Shown: positions 16,113 to 24,126, counted from the stretch's first letter. The stretch: 37,766 nucleotides of DNA from Cyclobacteriaceae bacterium (GCA_026989535.1 JALSJD010000131.1:1-37766), one strand, 5' to 3'. A program made the numbers and translations. The notes: generated from the sequence alone by a model not told the origin.

Positions 16113-17717
16113 ATGTCCGGAGGTAGACAAACCCCAAGAGATAAGATGATTGGGATGATGTATCTGGTGCTTACTGCACTACTTGCCTTGCAGGTAAGTA
16201 ATGCCGTACTGGATAAATTTATTTTTATCGACCAATCGCTTACACGAATGGCCACTGATTATGCCACAAAAAATGGGCAAACTGTAGCTGGTATTGAAAC
16301 CCAAGTTGCCAAGAGGAATAATTTAGAAGCAGATGTTGCCATCTTAAATATTGCGAAGGAAATAAGGGAAGAAACGGCTAAAGTAATTGGCCACATGAAT
16401 GACCTTAAAAAGGAGATGGCCAAAATTACTGGAGGAGGAGATGATGATGGCTATGATGATGAAACTGGTGCTTTAATTGGTGCCAAAGATTATGATAAAG
16501 TGGGTACTATGATGATGGGGCCTCAAGGTAAGGGTAAAGAGCTAAAAAAGAAGTTGAATGAATATTCGAGTTTTTTAGTCACAAAAACAGGCGAATCTGA
16601 CGAAAAATTTCCTCCACTAGGCAGAGATGCTAAAGATATTGAAGTGGCTGCAAATGACCCTAATCAAAAGGATAAAAACTTTGCACAGTACTTTTTCGAA
16701 AACACGCCTACGGCTGCTGGTATGGCAACCATGAGTTACCTTGAAACAGAAATCTTAAATTATGAGAGAGCTGCTTTAGCCATATTGGCCGATAGCGTTG
16801 GAGCGGGTGAAGTTTCGTTTGATAAAATTTTCCCATTAATTAGAGCAGAGTCTAATGTGGTAGCCGCAGGTGCTATGTATAAAGCAGAAATGTTTATTGC
16901 TGCTTCGTCATCTGCTTTAAACCCAGTAATGTATAAAGACGGCAAGCAATTAAAGCTTTCTAACTTAGATATTGCAGGCAACCAAATTAAATACGGACAA
17001 ATTGAGTTTCCAGCTTCAGGTTCAGGAGAAAAAACGTATAAGGTAAAAATTGACTTAGACGGGAAACCGTACGAAGATGTAATAAACTACACAGTAATAA
17101 AACCTAGTATTATGATTTCTTCGAGTGCATTATCAGCACTTTGGAAAAATTGTGGTAATGCGCTTAATGTACAAGTGCCATTATTAGGCACAAGTTATAA
17201 TCCTAGTTTTTCAGTTACTAATGCCGATAAGGTTGTTGGCAATGGAGGAGAAATAACTATCATTCCTAAAACAAGAGGGAAAGTTGTGCTAACAGTTCGT
17301 AGTAATGGTAATACTGTGGGTACCAAAACATTTACTGTAAAAGAGATACCAGTACCCAAATACGAACTGGCAATACCTAGCTCTGCTGGTAATATGGCAG
17401 ATGGTGTTAAGGGAAGGGCGTTTAGACAAGTAACTGTAAACGCTATTGCCGAACCAAGTTTTGCAAGTGATGTACCCAAAGATGCACGTTACCGTGTAAG
17501 AGAGGTAGAGGTAAAACTGGTAAGAAATGGCGACCCTGTAAAAGTTCAAAAATTTAAGAAAAATAAAATTACATTAACGCAGTTTGCACAGCAAGCACGT
17601 AAAGGTGATTTATATATATTTACCATAAAAAGAGTTGTAAGAACTAATTTCCAAAATAAATCTGAAAACGTAAAAGTGCGTAGCGAGATTTATAAAGTAT
17701 TAGTTAAAAGCAACTAG
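16113..17717 (+). CDS. gldM: gliding motor protein GldM
   Basis: A 534-residue single-pass inner-membrane protein that couples the motor to the GldK/GldN ring across the periplasm. The N-terminus MSGGRQTPRDKMIGMMYLVLTALLALQVSNAVLDKF (given here for position: residues 1-36) holds the one transmembrane helix. It is followed by a helical domain (about 40-230) and three beta-sandwich domains (about 230-530), the last containing VREVEVKLVRNG and VRTNFQNKSENVKV. An acidic loop GGGDDDGYDDE at about 108-118 interrupts the helical domain. A 13-bp stem-loop separates it from gldN. Confidence 0.95.
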   Translation: MSGGRQTPRDKMIGMMYLVLTALLALQVSNAVLDKFIFIDQSLTRMATDYATKNGQTVAGIETQVAKRNNLEADVAILNIAKEIREETAKVIGHMNDLKKEMAKITGGGDDDGYDDETGALIGAKDYDKVGTMMMGPQGKGKELKKKLNEYSSFLVTKTGESDEKFPPLGRDAKDIEVAANDPNQKDKNFAQYFFENTPTAAGMATMSYLETEILNYERAALAILADSVGAGEVSFDKIFPLIRAESNVVAAGAMYKAEMFIAASSSALNPVMYKDGKQLKLSNLDIAGNQIKYGQIEFPASGSGEKTYKVKIDLDGKPYEDVINYTVIKPSIMISSSALSALWKNCGNALNVQVPLLGTSYNPSFSVTNADKVVGNGGEITIIPKTRGKVVLTVRSNGNTVGTKTFTVKEIPVPKYELAIPSSAGNMADGVKGRAFRQVTVNAIAEPSFASDVPKDARYRVREVEVKLVRNGDPVKVQKFKKNKITLTQFAQQARKGDLYIFTIKRVVRTNFQNKSENVKVRSEIYKVLVKSN

Positions 17718-17722
17718 TTTAT

Positions 17723-17758
17723 AGTGTTAAAAAAGTGTTTCAATGCTTTTTTAACACT
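17723..17758 (+). terminator. intercistronic stem-loop between gldM and gldN
   Basis: A perfect 13-bp stem, AGTGTTAAAAAAG (17723-17735) with CTTTTTTAACACT (17746-17758), and a 10-nt loop. It starts 6 bp after the gldM stop and ends 25 bp before gldN. There is no separate U-tract after the stem, so it is more likely a partial attenuator or mRNA 3'-end stabiliser than a full terminator. Confidence 0.55.
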
Positions 17759-17783
17759 ACTTATTTAAATTTAATAATTACAG

Positions 17784-18728
17784 ATGAAATTTAGTTTCAG
17801 AAATAGCTTAGCAGTTCTATTAGCGGTTGGTGGTGTATCGGTTAGTGCGGTAGCGCAAGAAGGCTTGTCATCATCAGATGACCAGTATAATTCACATTCG
17901 GTTAACCCGATACCTAAGTACGAGCAATTGTACAAACAACGCATTTGGACAAGGGTTGACTTAGAGCAAAAGCTTAACAAAGGGTTTTTTGCAAAAAACA
18001 ATGAGTTTACAAAAATCATTATTGATGCAGTGATGGCAGATCAAATCCAAAATATTTATATGGAGGATTCTTTGACTAAGAAAATGACCAAAGCTAATTT
18101 TATTACGAGGTTAAATAAAACGGAAGTTGATAATAGTGAGCCAGAAGAACAGCCTTTATACGAAGTGGATTACCCTTATTTTGAAGGAGATATTGCCGAG
18201 TATAATGGGGTAAACTATATCTGCCAAAAAGATTTAAATGATAATGAAATTGGTATTGCGCCTACTAACGACCCTAACCTTTGGGAAGAGTATGGAGGAG
18301 AAGTAGCAGAGAAGTATTTTGCTACTGACATTGCCATTATGGAAATAATGGAAGACATTATCTTCGATAAAAGGCGGGCTCGCCAGTTCAGAGATATTCA
18401 ATCGGTAAAGCTTATTGTACCTGGTAAATACTCTATGGATGGAGCCAATTATTTTGTAGCCACTTTTGCGTATAAAGATTTGGAACGTTTCTTTAGAGAG
18501 CATCCAGAAAAAGCGGTGTGGTATAACCAACAAAATAGTGCAGAAAATAGAAATTTAGGAGATGCATTTTTGCTCCGCCTATTTCATGGTGAACTCTATA
18601 AAACAGAAAACCCTGATAACCTGCCTATTGCTTCTTATTACGGAGGTTCGGCAAAACAAGGTTTAATGGCTAGCCAATGGGAAGAAATGAAAGTATTAGA
18701 ACGAGAGCATAACTTATGGTCTTACTAA
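17784..18728 (+). CDS. gldN: gliding/type IX secretion ring protein GldN
   Basis: A 314-residue periplasmic protein with signal peptide MKFSFRNSLAVLLAVGGVSVSAVAQ. GldN/PorN binds the GldK lipoprotein ring. Family segments include YEQLYKQRIWTRVDLEQKLNKGFF, FTKIIIDAVMADQIQNIYMEDSLT, IMEIMEDIIFDKRRARQFRDIQSVKLI, and the end LFHGELYKTENPDNLP. A loop VDYPYFEGDIAEYNGVNYICQ (about 128-148) lies between the two conserved halves. It is the last gene of the block and is followed by a strong terminator. Confidence 0.95.
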   Translation: MKFSFRNSLAVLLAVGGVSVSAVAQEGLSSSDDQYNSHSVNPIPKYEQLYKQRIWTRVDLEQKLNKGFFAKNNEFTKIIIDAVMADQIQNIYMEDSLTKKMTKANFITRLNKTEVDNSEPEEQPLYEVDYPYFEGDIAEYNGVNYICQKDLNDNEIGIAPTNDPNLWEEYGGEVAEKYFATDIAIMEIMEDIIFDKRRARQFRDIQSVKLIVPGKYSMDGANYFVATFAYKDLERFFREHPEKAVWYNQQNSAENRNLGDAFLLRLFHGELYKTENPDNLPIASYYGGSAKQGLMASQWEEMKVLEREHNLWSY

Positions 18729-18784
18729 ATGTATAGTTTTATTTACAAATACTAAACATAGCGACTAAGGATAGTTTCCTTAAC

Positions 18785-18819
18785 AAAAACCCTCTATTTA
18801 ATTGATAGAGGGTTTTTTT
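18785..18819 (+). terminator. Rho-independent terminator after gldN
   Basis: Stem CCCTCTA (18790-18796) with TAGAGGG (18806-18812) is preceded by AAAAA and followed by seven T residues. It can work in both directions but best serves gldN, 57 bp upstream. Confidence 0.88.
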
Positions 18820-18825
18820 ATTTAA

Positions 18826-19034
18826 CCTGTATAATTCATGAATAATCTATTACGAATCCCAATTGATTATCACTCAGGCATACCGACTAAAGTACGGTAC
18901 AGGCTTTACTCAAATTTTGCTACTCAACGTAGCTCGCTACGCCTCTCCCGAAAAAAAATCTCCAAAAATCTCCGTGAGTACCTGATTAACAGCCACTTGA
19001 AATGCTCATCACGAAGATTCATGAATTATACAGG
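18826..19034 (+). repeat. ~209-bp inverted-end element, long copy A
   Basis: A MITE-like element with ends CCTGTATAATTCATGAAT and its complement ATGAATTATACAGG. The same element recurs inverted at 24127-24323. An internal hairpin CGTAGC-TC-GCTACG (plus-strand view) is present. Relative to copy B it has a 24-bp insertion and a 12-bp deletion, both multiples of three. A frame from ATG 18838 to TAG 19038 spans the whole element (66 residues) and is also open in copy B. No transposase is encoded. It lies between convergent gldN and udk, and fills most of the gene-free stretch 18729-19063. Confidence 0.82.
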
Positions 19035-19063
19035 CTAGAAACTTGGGTCTCAAACGCACACAT

Positions 19064-19690
19064 TTAGTGATGTATTTTAGACCGCACATAGGTAACAATT
19101 ACATCTAAAGCACTATCATATTTTTTATGATTAGGAATTACAATGTCAGCTTCAGATTTATATGGTTTGATATGTTTTTCGTAGGTAGGCATAACATGGT
19201 GTTCGTATCTATAAAGCACATCATCTAAATCGTATCCTCTTTCTTTATCGTCTCGCACTATCCTACGAATTAGCTTAATATAATCTTTGGCATCAATGTA
19301 TAATTTCATATCAAGAATTTGAGCAATAGGTTGATAGTATAGCACAAAAATTCCTTCTACTACAATTACAGGAGCTGGCTTTAGTGTAATAAGTGTGGGT
19401 TCTGCCTCTGGGTTATTAAAGGTGTATTCTTTAATGGTAACTGTTTCTCCTTTTTTTAGGGTTTCGATATCTCGTTTATAGGCATCAAAATCTATTGATT
19501 CCGGAAGGTCGAAATTTTTAATTCCTTTTATGTCTATGGGCTGTTCTTCTCTTGGCTTGTAATAATTATCTTGTGAAATAAGGCAAACTTCATTTGCCGA
19601 AAATTTACTTAAAAGGCCATTTAAAAACCGAGTTTTGCCCGACCCGCTACCTCCTGTAATACCAATAATAAAAGGTGTTTTACTCAACAT
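19064..19690 (-). CDS. udk: uridine kinase
   Basis: A 208-residue cytoplasmic P-loop kinase that phosphorylates uridine and cytidine in pyrimidine salvage. The Walker A motif is GGSGSGKT (13-20), and QDNYYKPREEQ and FDLPESIDFD are the substrate-binding region. VIVVEGIFVLYYQPI carries the Walker-B-like strand, and IRRIVRDDKERGYDLDDVL is the lid/arginine region. The length is standard. It is the last gene of the leftward nrnA-FKBP-rdgB-udk series; its start lies 8 bp after the rdgB stop. Confidence 0.93.
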   Translation of the reverse strand: MLSKTPFIIGITGGSGSGKTRFLNGLLSKFSANEVCLISQDNYYKPREEQPIDIKGIKNFDLPESIDFDAYKRDIETLKKGETVTIKEYTFNNPEAEPTLITLKPAPVIVVEGIFVLYYQPIAQILDMKLYIDAKDYIKLIRRIVRDDKERGYDLDDVLYRYEHHVMPTYEKHIKPYKSEADIVIPNHKKYDSALDVIVTYVRSKIHH

Positions 19691-19698
19691 GAATTAGT

Positions 19699-20280
19699 TT
19701 AAAGGGAGTTTAAATAAATGACCAATTTTTCGACCGCTTTGGCTCTATGGCTTACACTGTTTTTTTCTTCTGGTGTCATTTCTGCAAATGTACAACTAAA
19801 GCCGTTAGGAATAAAGATAGGGTCGTAACCAAACCCTGCATTTCCACTGGTTTGGGTTGTAATTTCGCCATAAACAATCCCTTCAAAAAATATAGGTTCT
19901 TTTTCGTTTAATAATAAGGTAATTATGGTTCTAAAACGAGCTTTTCGATTTTTTTTGCCTGCCAGGTTTTGCAAAAGGAGTTTTATATTATTAGCCGAAT
20001 TAGCAGGTTCGCCAGCATACCGAGCACTGTAAACTCCTGGGGCTCCATTTAACACATCTACCTCCAAGCCAGTATCATCGGCAAAGCAACTTATGCTGTA
20101 ATTGTTTTTTATATAAAGGGCTTTTTCAAGCGAATTTGCCTGCAAGGTGGCTCCTGTTTCAGGAATATCATCTACAAAGCACCCAATATCTTGCAAGCTT
20201 TTAATCTCTATTTGGTTACCAACCAATTGCTGAAGCTCCTGTAGCTTATGAGGGTTATTAGTAGCAAAGCATAGCTGCAT
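19699..20280 (-). CDS. rdgB: XTP/dITP diphosphatase (RdgB/HAM1 family)
   Basis: A 193-residue house-cleaning pyrophosphatase that hydrolyses non-canonical purine triphosphates such as dITP and XTP. Signature segments are the N-terminal CFATNNPHKLQELQQLV (triphosphate-binding), FADDTGLEVDVLNGAPGVYSARYAG with the catalytic acidic residues, GNAGFGYDPIFIPNG, and SHRAKAVEKL. The length and order are standard. It lies 5 bp after the third FKBP gene and 8 bp before udk, so the two nucleotide-metabolism genes share a transcript. Confidence 0.94.
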   Translation of the reverse strand: MQLCFATNNPHKLQELQQLVGNQIEIKSLQDIGCFVDDIPETGATLQANSLEKALYIKNNYSISCFADDTGLEVDVLNGAPGVYSARYAGEPANSANNIKLLLQNLAGKKNRKARFRTIITLLLNEKEPIFFEGIVYGEITTQTSGNAGFGYDPIFIPNGFSCTFAEMTPEEKNSVSHRAKAVEKLVIYLNSL

Positions 20281-20285
20281 TTAAT

Positions 20286-20807
20286 CTAGTTAACTTGAAG
20301 AATTTTAATGTCAAAAATAAGGTTCGCATTTCTAGGAACATTATCTCCAGAACCTGCATACCCATATCCGTACCCAGACGGTATGTACAAGGTTAATGAG
20401 TCTCCCTCTTTACTATCAAGCAAAACTACTTCCCAACCCAAAACCACGCGCCTTAGTGTAAATGTAGCACTGTCATTGGCATCAAACTCTACTCCGGTGT
20501 CTAGCAATCTTCCTTTATAAGAAGCAACAAACGAAACATCTGATGAGTTTATGTATAGCGCATCTACGTCTCCTTCTTCATGTTGTTTAAAACTAACATC
20601 CCCATCACAGTTAGGAGGGGTGTTAATATCTCCTGTTCGGCAATCTTTTAAAACATCTTTTATGTTATTTTCTTTAATATAGGTATCAATAATTTGAAGA
20701 TCGATAGCCAATTGCTCCTCAGAAGGCAAGGCCGGGGCTTCTTGGTCTTTTTTACAAGCAAAGCCTATTACTGCTAAAAGCAATACAAGAGTAATTGAAT
20801 TTTTCAT
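20286..20807 (-). CDS. FKBP-type peptidyl-prolyl isomerase-like lipoprotein (divergent)
   Basis: A 173-residue lipoprotein with lipobox VIGFAC after MKNSITLVLLL. It shares the linker EEQLAIDLQIIDTYIKEN with the next FKBP gene. The FKBP core is recognisable (VASYKGRLLDTGVEFDAN, VVLGWEVVL, LYIPSGYGYGYAGSGDNVPRNANLIFDI) but divergent. An insertion with two cysteines (CRTGDINTPPNC) sits between linker and core and may form a disulfide. The ATG at 20807 is preferred because it begins the signal peptide; an in-frame ATG at 20825 lies inside the upstream gene. Probably a periplasmic folding factor, with catalysis less certain than in its paralogues. Confidence 0.82.
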   Translation of the reverse strand: MKNSITLVLLLAVIGFACKKDQEAPALPSEEQLAIDLQIIDTYIKENNIKDVLKDCRTGDINTPPNCDGDVSFKQHEEGDVDALYINSSDVSFVASYKGRLLDTGVEFDANDSATFTLRRVVLGWEVVLLDSKEGDSLTLYIPSGYGYGYAGSGDNVPRNANLIFDIKILQVN

Positions 20808-20808
20808 T

Positions 20809-21288
20809 TTATCTAATATCAACAAGTTCTACCTCAAATATAAGTACTTCGTTTGATCCAATAGAGCTCCCAGCGCCTTGCGTACCATAGGCCAAGCCAG
20901 AAGGAATATATAATGTGGCTTTCCCTCCTTTGCTTAAAAGTGCTATGCCAATATCCCAGCCTGCTATTACTTGCCTTGCGCCTAGCTTAAAGCTAAAACT
21001 TCCGTTGGTGTTTGAATCAAATACACTCCCATTAAGTAGTTTGCCTGTATAATTTACCACAACGGTACTGCCTGTGTCAGGAAAGTTGCCGTCTCCTGTT
21101 TTGGTAATTTCGTACCTTAAGCCCTCAGAAGTTGACTCTGCAGAAAGCCCATTTTCAGTTAAATAGTCTTCAATTATTTTAGCATCTATAGCTAATTGTT
21201 CTTCGTAAGGCAAGAATTGGGTTTCTTCCTTATTGCAAGAAAAGAGCGCAGTACTCAATATTGCAACGTATAAAAAAGTATTTTTCAT
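20809..21288 (-). CDS. FKBP-type peptidyl-prolyl cis-trans isomerase lipoprotein
   Basis: A 159-residue lipoprotein with signal MKNTFLYVAILSTALFSC and a linker EEQLAIDAKIIEDYLTENGL. It carries one complete FKBP domain: VVNYTGKLLNGSVFDSN, FKLGARQVIAGWDIGIALL, and LYIPSGLAYGTQGAGSSIGSNEVLIFEVEL. The classical pocket residues (Tyr, Phe-Asp, Phe, Val-Ile, Trp, Tyr, Phe) are all present, so it should be active. The start at 21288 is chosen for the signal peptide; an upstream in-frame ATG at 21309 adds only MKIKYKQ. It ends 1 bp before the next FKBP start. Confidence 0.9.
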   Translation of the reverse strand: MKNTFLYVAILSTALFSCNKEETQFLPYEEQLAIDAKIIEDYLTENGLSAESTSEGLRYEITKTGDGNFPDTGSTVVVNYTGKLLNGSVFDSNTNGSFSFKLGARQVIAGWDIGIALLSKGGKATLYIPSGLAYGTQGAGSSIGSNEVLIFEVELVDIR

Positions 21289-21338
21289 CTGTTTATATTT
21301 TATTTTCAACGGTTAGATGCCTGCCTTGTCGGTTGCTT

Positions 21339-21356
21339 ACGCTAAAGCTTTAGCGT
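21339..21356. repeat. perfect 18-bp palindrome in FKBP gap
   Basis: ACGCTAAAGCTTTAGCGT is fully self-complementary. It sits inside a segment bounded by CCTGCCTTGTC (left) and CAGACAGG (right), ends that recur at 25281-25302. Confidence 0.6.
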
Positions 21357-21362
21357 GCAGAC

Positions 21363-21400
21363 AGGAGACTTTTTCTGTTAGCTAACGGAAAAAGTCTCCT
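21363..21400. repeat. 38-nt near-perfect palindrome in FKBP gap
   Basis: Arms AGGAGACTTTTTCTGTTAG and CTAACGGAAAAAGTCTCCT pair with one mismatch. It would form a very stable hairpin in the leftward transcript between the two-domain FKBP and the single-domain FKBP genes. There is no trailing T-run in either direction, so it is not a standard terminator; transcript processing or bidirectional termination are possible. Confidence 0.65.
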
Positions 21401-21479
21401 AAATTATTTATTGTAACTGTTAAGGCAGTAAAACTACACTACTAAAACTTTAAAGAAACACTAAAAAGCATTTCTTTGG

Positions 21480-21505
21480 GCAACCTGATGTGGTTATTAG
21501 GTTGC
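21480..21505 (-). terminator. weak stem-loop after two-domain FKBP gene
   Basis: GCAACCT (21480-21486) pairs with AGGTTGC (21499-21505), overlapping the region just downstream of the leftward gene's stop at 21511. No immediate U-tract is seen, so its efficiency as a terminator is doubtful. Confidence 0.35.
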
Positions 21506-21510
21506 TGCCT

Positions 21511-22452
21511 TTATTTAATGTCAACTAATTCAACATCAAACATTAATACCGCATTAGGGCCTATTTTAGCACCTGCCCCACGAGCACCATAAGCCAAGTT
21601 TGAAGGGATGTAAAGTGTTGCTTTTGCTCCTTTACTTAAAAGAGCAACACCAATATCCCAACCTTTGATTACCCTGCCTTGACCTAACGGAAAATCAAAC
21701 GGCTTATTATAATCTCTTCCTTCAGTATAAACCCCTCCAGCTTTAGCATCTTCTTCAACACTCGAATCAAACATGGTGCCGTCAAGTAATTTGCCTGTGT
21801 AATTTACAATAACAGTATTTCCGTTTTCTGGTACCACACCATTGCCTTCTTGGGTAATTACATAATAAAGACCTTCTGGTGTAGATTGAGCCTCAATGCC
21901 CTTTTCGATTAAATGGTCTTCAATAATTTTTGCATCTTTTGCTATTTGCTCTTTGGCTTCCTCGGCTGCTTTTGCTTTGGCTTTTTGCCCTTGCTCCATT
22001 CTATACGCTTGAAATTGCTCTTGGTCTAAAATATCTTGCACACCCAAATAAACAGTAATAATGCTTTCGGCAGGAATTGTATCAGGCAGAGGCCGTTTAA
22101 ACGACTCCTCGAAAATAACGTTAGCAGGTATTTTTAAAATAAGGCTATCTCCTTTATTGCACATTTTAAACCCTTCTTCTAAGCTGCCATTATTGGCAAA
22201 AACAGAATCTACATAATTAAGTGGCAAAGCCCCACCTCGCTCTGCGCTTGAAAACATTACATTATCATTTACATCGGTGTATGATACATTTAAGAGTAAA
22301 AAATCACCATCATTAGGTTTTTCTCCACTTCCTTCTTTTACTTTTAAGTACTCAAGCCCTGTATCGGTAGTAGTAAATTCTTTTTGACCACAAGCAGTCA
22401 TAACTAAAGCCAATAGGCCAATAATAAAACTATACTGTTTTAACCTTTTCAT
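21511..22452 (-). CDS. two-domain FKBP-type isomerase lipoprotein (GldI-like position)
   Basis: A 313-residue lipoprotein with lipobox ALVMTAC after MKRLKQYSFIIGLL. The N-terminal domain (about 25-155) is a degenerate FKBP fold (LLLNVSYTDVNDNVMFSS, GFKMCNKGDSLILKIPA). A charged helix rich in K, A and E (about 160-185) follows, then a complete FKBP domain (about 190-313) with VIVNYTGKLLDGTMFDSS, FPLGQGRVIKGWDIGVALL and LAYGARGAGAKIGPNAVLMFDVEL. The linker IAKDAKIIEDHLIEKGI matches the two downstream paralogues. Its ATG overlaps the nrnA stop by 4 bp. It resembles GldI, a gliding FKBP lipoprotein, but this identity is inferred. Confidence 0.88.
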   Translation of the reverse strand: MKRLKQYSFIIGLLALVMTACGQKEFTTTDTGLEYLKVKEGSGEKPNDGDFLLLNVSYTDVNDNVMFSSAERGGALPLNYVDSVFANNGSLEEGFKMCNKGDSLILKIPANVIFEESFKRPLPDTIPAESIITVYLGVQDILDQEQFQAYRMEQGQKAKAKAAEEAKEQIAKDAKIIEDHLIEKGIEAQSTPEGLYYVITQEGNGVVPENGNTVIVNYTGKLLDGTMFDSSVEEDAKAGGVYTEGRDYNKPFDFPLGQGRVIKGWDIGVALLSKGAKATLYIPSNLAYGARGAGAKIGPNAVLMFDVELVDIK

Positions 22453-23465
22453 AATTTTTTATTTAATTCTGATTTATATGTTGGTAATAAATTTTCAAAT
22501 TTTTTAATAACTTGTTCTAAGCTCATTGTTTTAGATGCGCCTCCAGCGGCATTGGTGTGTCCACCTCCCTCAAAATTTGCTCTGGCAAAGTCATTTACCG
22601 AAAATTGGCCTACTGAGCGAAACGACATTTTAACCATATTGTCACTTTCTTTAAATAGTGCGGCCATCACAATTCCTTTGATTGATAACGCATAGTTTAC
22701 CAGCCCTTCGGTATCACCTTTTTGTGCATTATGCTTTTTAAGGTCATCGGCCGATAAATAGATATAAGCTACATTGTAGGCAGGGATTACTTTAAGCCGC
22801 TGGCTAAGGGTAAACCCAAGGAGTTTGATGCGATCTACTGTGTTGGTATCGTACACAAGCTTAGATACTTTGGCCCCATTTACACCAATGCCTAATAATT
22901 GGGCTATAACTTCGTGTATATGCTGTGTTGTATTTGGGTGTCTAAACCCTCCAGTATCTGTCATAATGCCTGCATACAGGCATTCGCCACTGTCTTTATC
23001 TAAAAGGGGCAACCAATCCAGCTCTTTTAATAAGTCAAAAACTAATTCGCAAGTGGCTCCGGCCTCTGTGCTCCACTTCATCAAATCAGCATAATCTTCA
23101 GGTTCTCTATGATGATCGATGATAACTTTTGTTGCCGATGATTTAGCAATTTCATCGCCCACGGCTCCCACTCTTTTTAAAGCAGAATAATCCATACTAA
23201 AAATAACATCCGCTTGTTCCAATACTTTTTTACAAGCCTCAGGTTCTTTATCAAACACTAACACTTGTTCATGCCCTTTCATCCATTTTAAAAAATCAGG
23301 AAATATATTAGGCGAAACTATGGAAACCGTATGCCCCTTTTTATGCAGCACTAATGCAAAGCCCAAAGCAGCCCCTAATGCATCAGCATCGGGATTTAAA
23401 TGTATGGTAAGTACAATATTTTTGGAGTCGCTAAAAAGTAATTCAAATCCCTTGGTGTTCTGCAT
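22449..23465 (-). CDS. DHH-family phosphoesterase (NrnA-like oligoribonuclease/PAP phosphatase)
   Basis: A 338-residue cytoplasmic enzyme of the DHH/DHHA1 class. Visible metal motifs are HLNPDADALGAALG (motif I), SMDYS (motif II), VIIDHHREP (the DHH motif) and GIMTDTGGFRHPNT. The C-terminal DHHA1 domain ends with NFEGGGHTNAAGGAS. Relatives degrade nanoRNAs and 3'-phosphoadenosine 5'-phosphate; some act on cyclic dinucleotides. The ATG at 23465 (MQNTKGFELL) matches the family length; a longer frame from 23588 adds a hydrophobic stretch unlike relatives, so I reject it. It is the first gene of the leftward FKBP-rdgB-udk series. Confidence 0.9.
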   Translation of the reverse strand: MQNTKGFELLFSDSKNIVLTIHLNPDADALGAALGFALVLHKKGHTVSIVSPNIFPDFLKWMKGHEQVLVFDKEPEACKKVLEQADVIFSMDYSALKRVGAVGDEIAKSSATKVIIDHHREPEDYADLMKWSTEAGATCELVFDLLKELDWLPLLDKDSGECLYAGIMTDTGGFRHPNTTQHIHEVIAQLLGIGVNGAKVSKLVYDTNTVDRIKLLGFTLSQRLKVIPAYNVAYIYLSADDLKKHNAQKGDTEGLVNYALSIKGIVMAALFKESDNMVKMSFRSVGQFSVNDFARANFEGGGHTNAAGGASKTMSLEQVIKKFENLLPTYKSELNKKL

Positions 23466-23673
23466 ATTTTGGAAAGAAAAATCCTCCTCTATTTGTGAGC
23501 CTGCAAAGTTTACATTATTTAAGCTAAAAGCAAAGAACAAAAAGCAGTGTAATGCTGCTATAATTATACTTGACATCAATAAAATCAAACGAATGCAAAA
23601 AAAAGAGAAGAAATATGCCGCAATCAGTTAGAGTAAGTTCGCAAAAAAATGGTTAATTCACATTTTTATCTTC

Positions 23674-23681
23674 TAATTTTG
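23674..23681 (+). promoter_or_regulatory. putative -7 box of ndk promoter
   Basis: TAATTTTG matches TAnnTTTG exactly and ends 25 bp before the ndk ATG. Confidence 0.5.
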
Positions 23682-23706
23682 CGCTAAATTTTATAATATA
23701 TTTAAG

Positions 23707-24126
23707 ATGGCAACGAACAAAACATTTACAATGATAAAGCCTGATGCAGTTGATGCAGGCAATATTGGCGCAATCACAAAGATGATTGAAGAAGCTGGGT
23801 TTATAATTAAAGCAATGAAGCTAACAAAGCTTAGCAGCGAAAGAGCTGGAGAATTTTATGAAGTACATAAAGAACGGCCTTTCTACAACGATTTATGTGC
23901 TTATATGTCGTCTGGTGCTATTGTGCCTATGATTCTTGAAAAAGAAAATGCAGTGGAGGATTTTAGAACTTTAATTGGTGCTACCAACCCTCAAGATGCT
24001 GCCGAGGGTACTATTCGTAATCTTTTTGCAAAATCAATTGAAGCCAATGCTATTCACGGATCCGATTCTGATGAAAACGCATCCATAGAAGGGAGCTTCT
24101 TTTTTGCCGGAACTGAGATGTTTTAG
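23707..24126 (+). CDS. ndk: nucleoside diphosphate kinase
   Basis: A 139-residue cytoplasmic enzyme that transfers the terminal phosphate between nucleoside triphosphates and diphosphates by a phospho-histidine. Active-site His117 is in [12 protein letters not shown], the strictly conserved NDK signature. [10 protein letters not shown] (6-15) begins the fold and [16 protein letters not shown] forms the nucleotide-binding head. The length is normal. It is divergent from nrnA, with its own promoter-like box. Its TAG stop overlaps the first bases of repeat copy B. Confidence 0.96.
   Translation: MATNKTFTMIKPDAVDAGNIGAITKMIEEAGFIIKAMKLTKLSSERAGEFYEVHKERPFYNDLCAYMSSGAIVPMILEKENAVEDFRTLIGATNPQDAAEGTIRNLFAKSIEANAIHGSDSDENASIEGSFFFAGTEMF

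Noticed and set aside
17195-17549. Two leftward frames over gldM
   Set aside because: Shadows of the GldM coding sequence; composition follows the opposite-strand codons.
18838-19038. Annotating the repeat-borne frame as a gene
   Set aside because: The pattern of in-frame indels is noted as a finding, but with only two intact copies and no homology I do not list it as a CDS.
23466-23588. N-terminal extension of the DHH phosphoesterase
   Set aside because: The extra 41 residues are hydrophobic and unlike family members, and ATG 23465 gives the usual length for a cytoplasmic enzyme.
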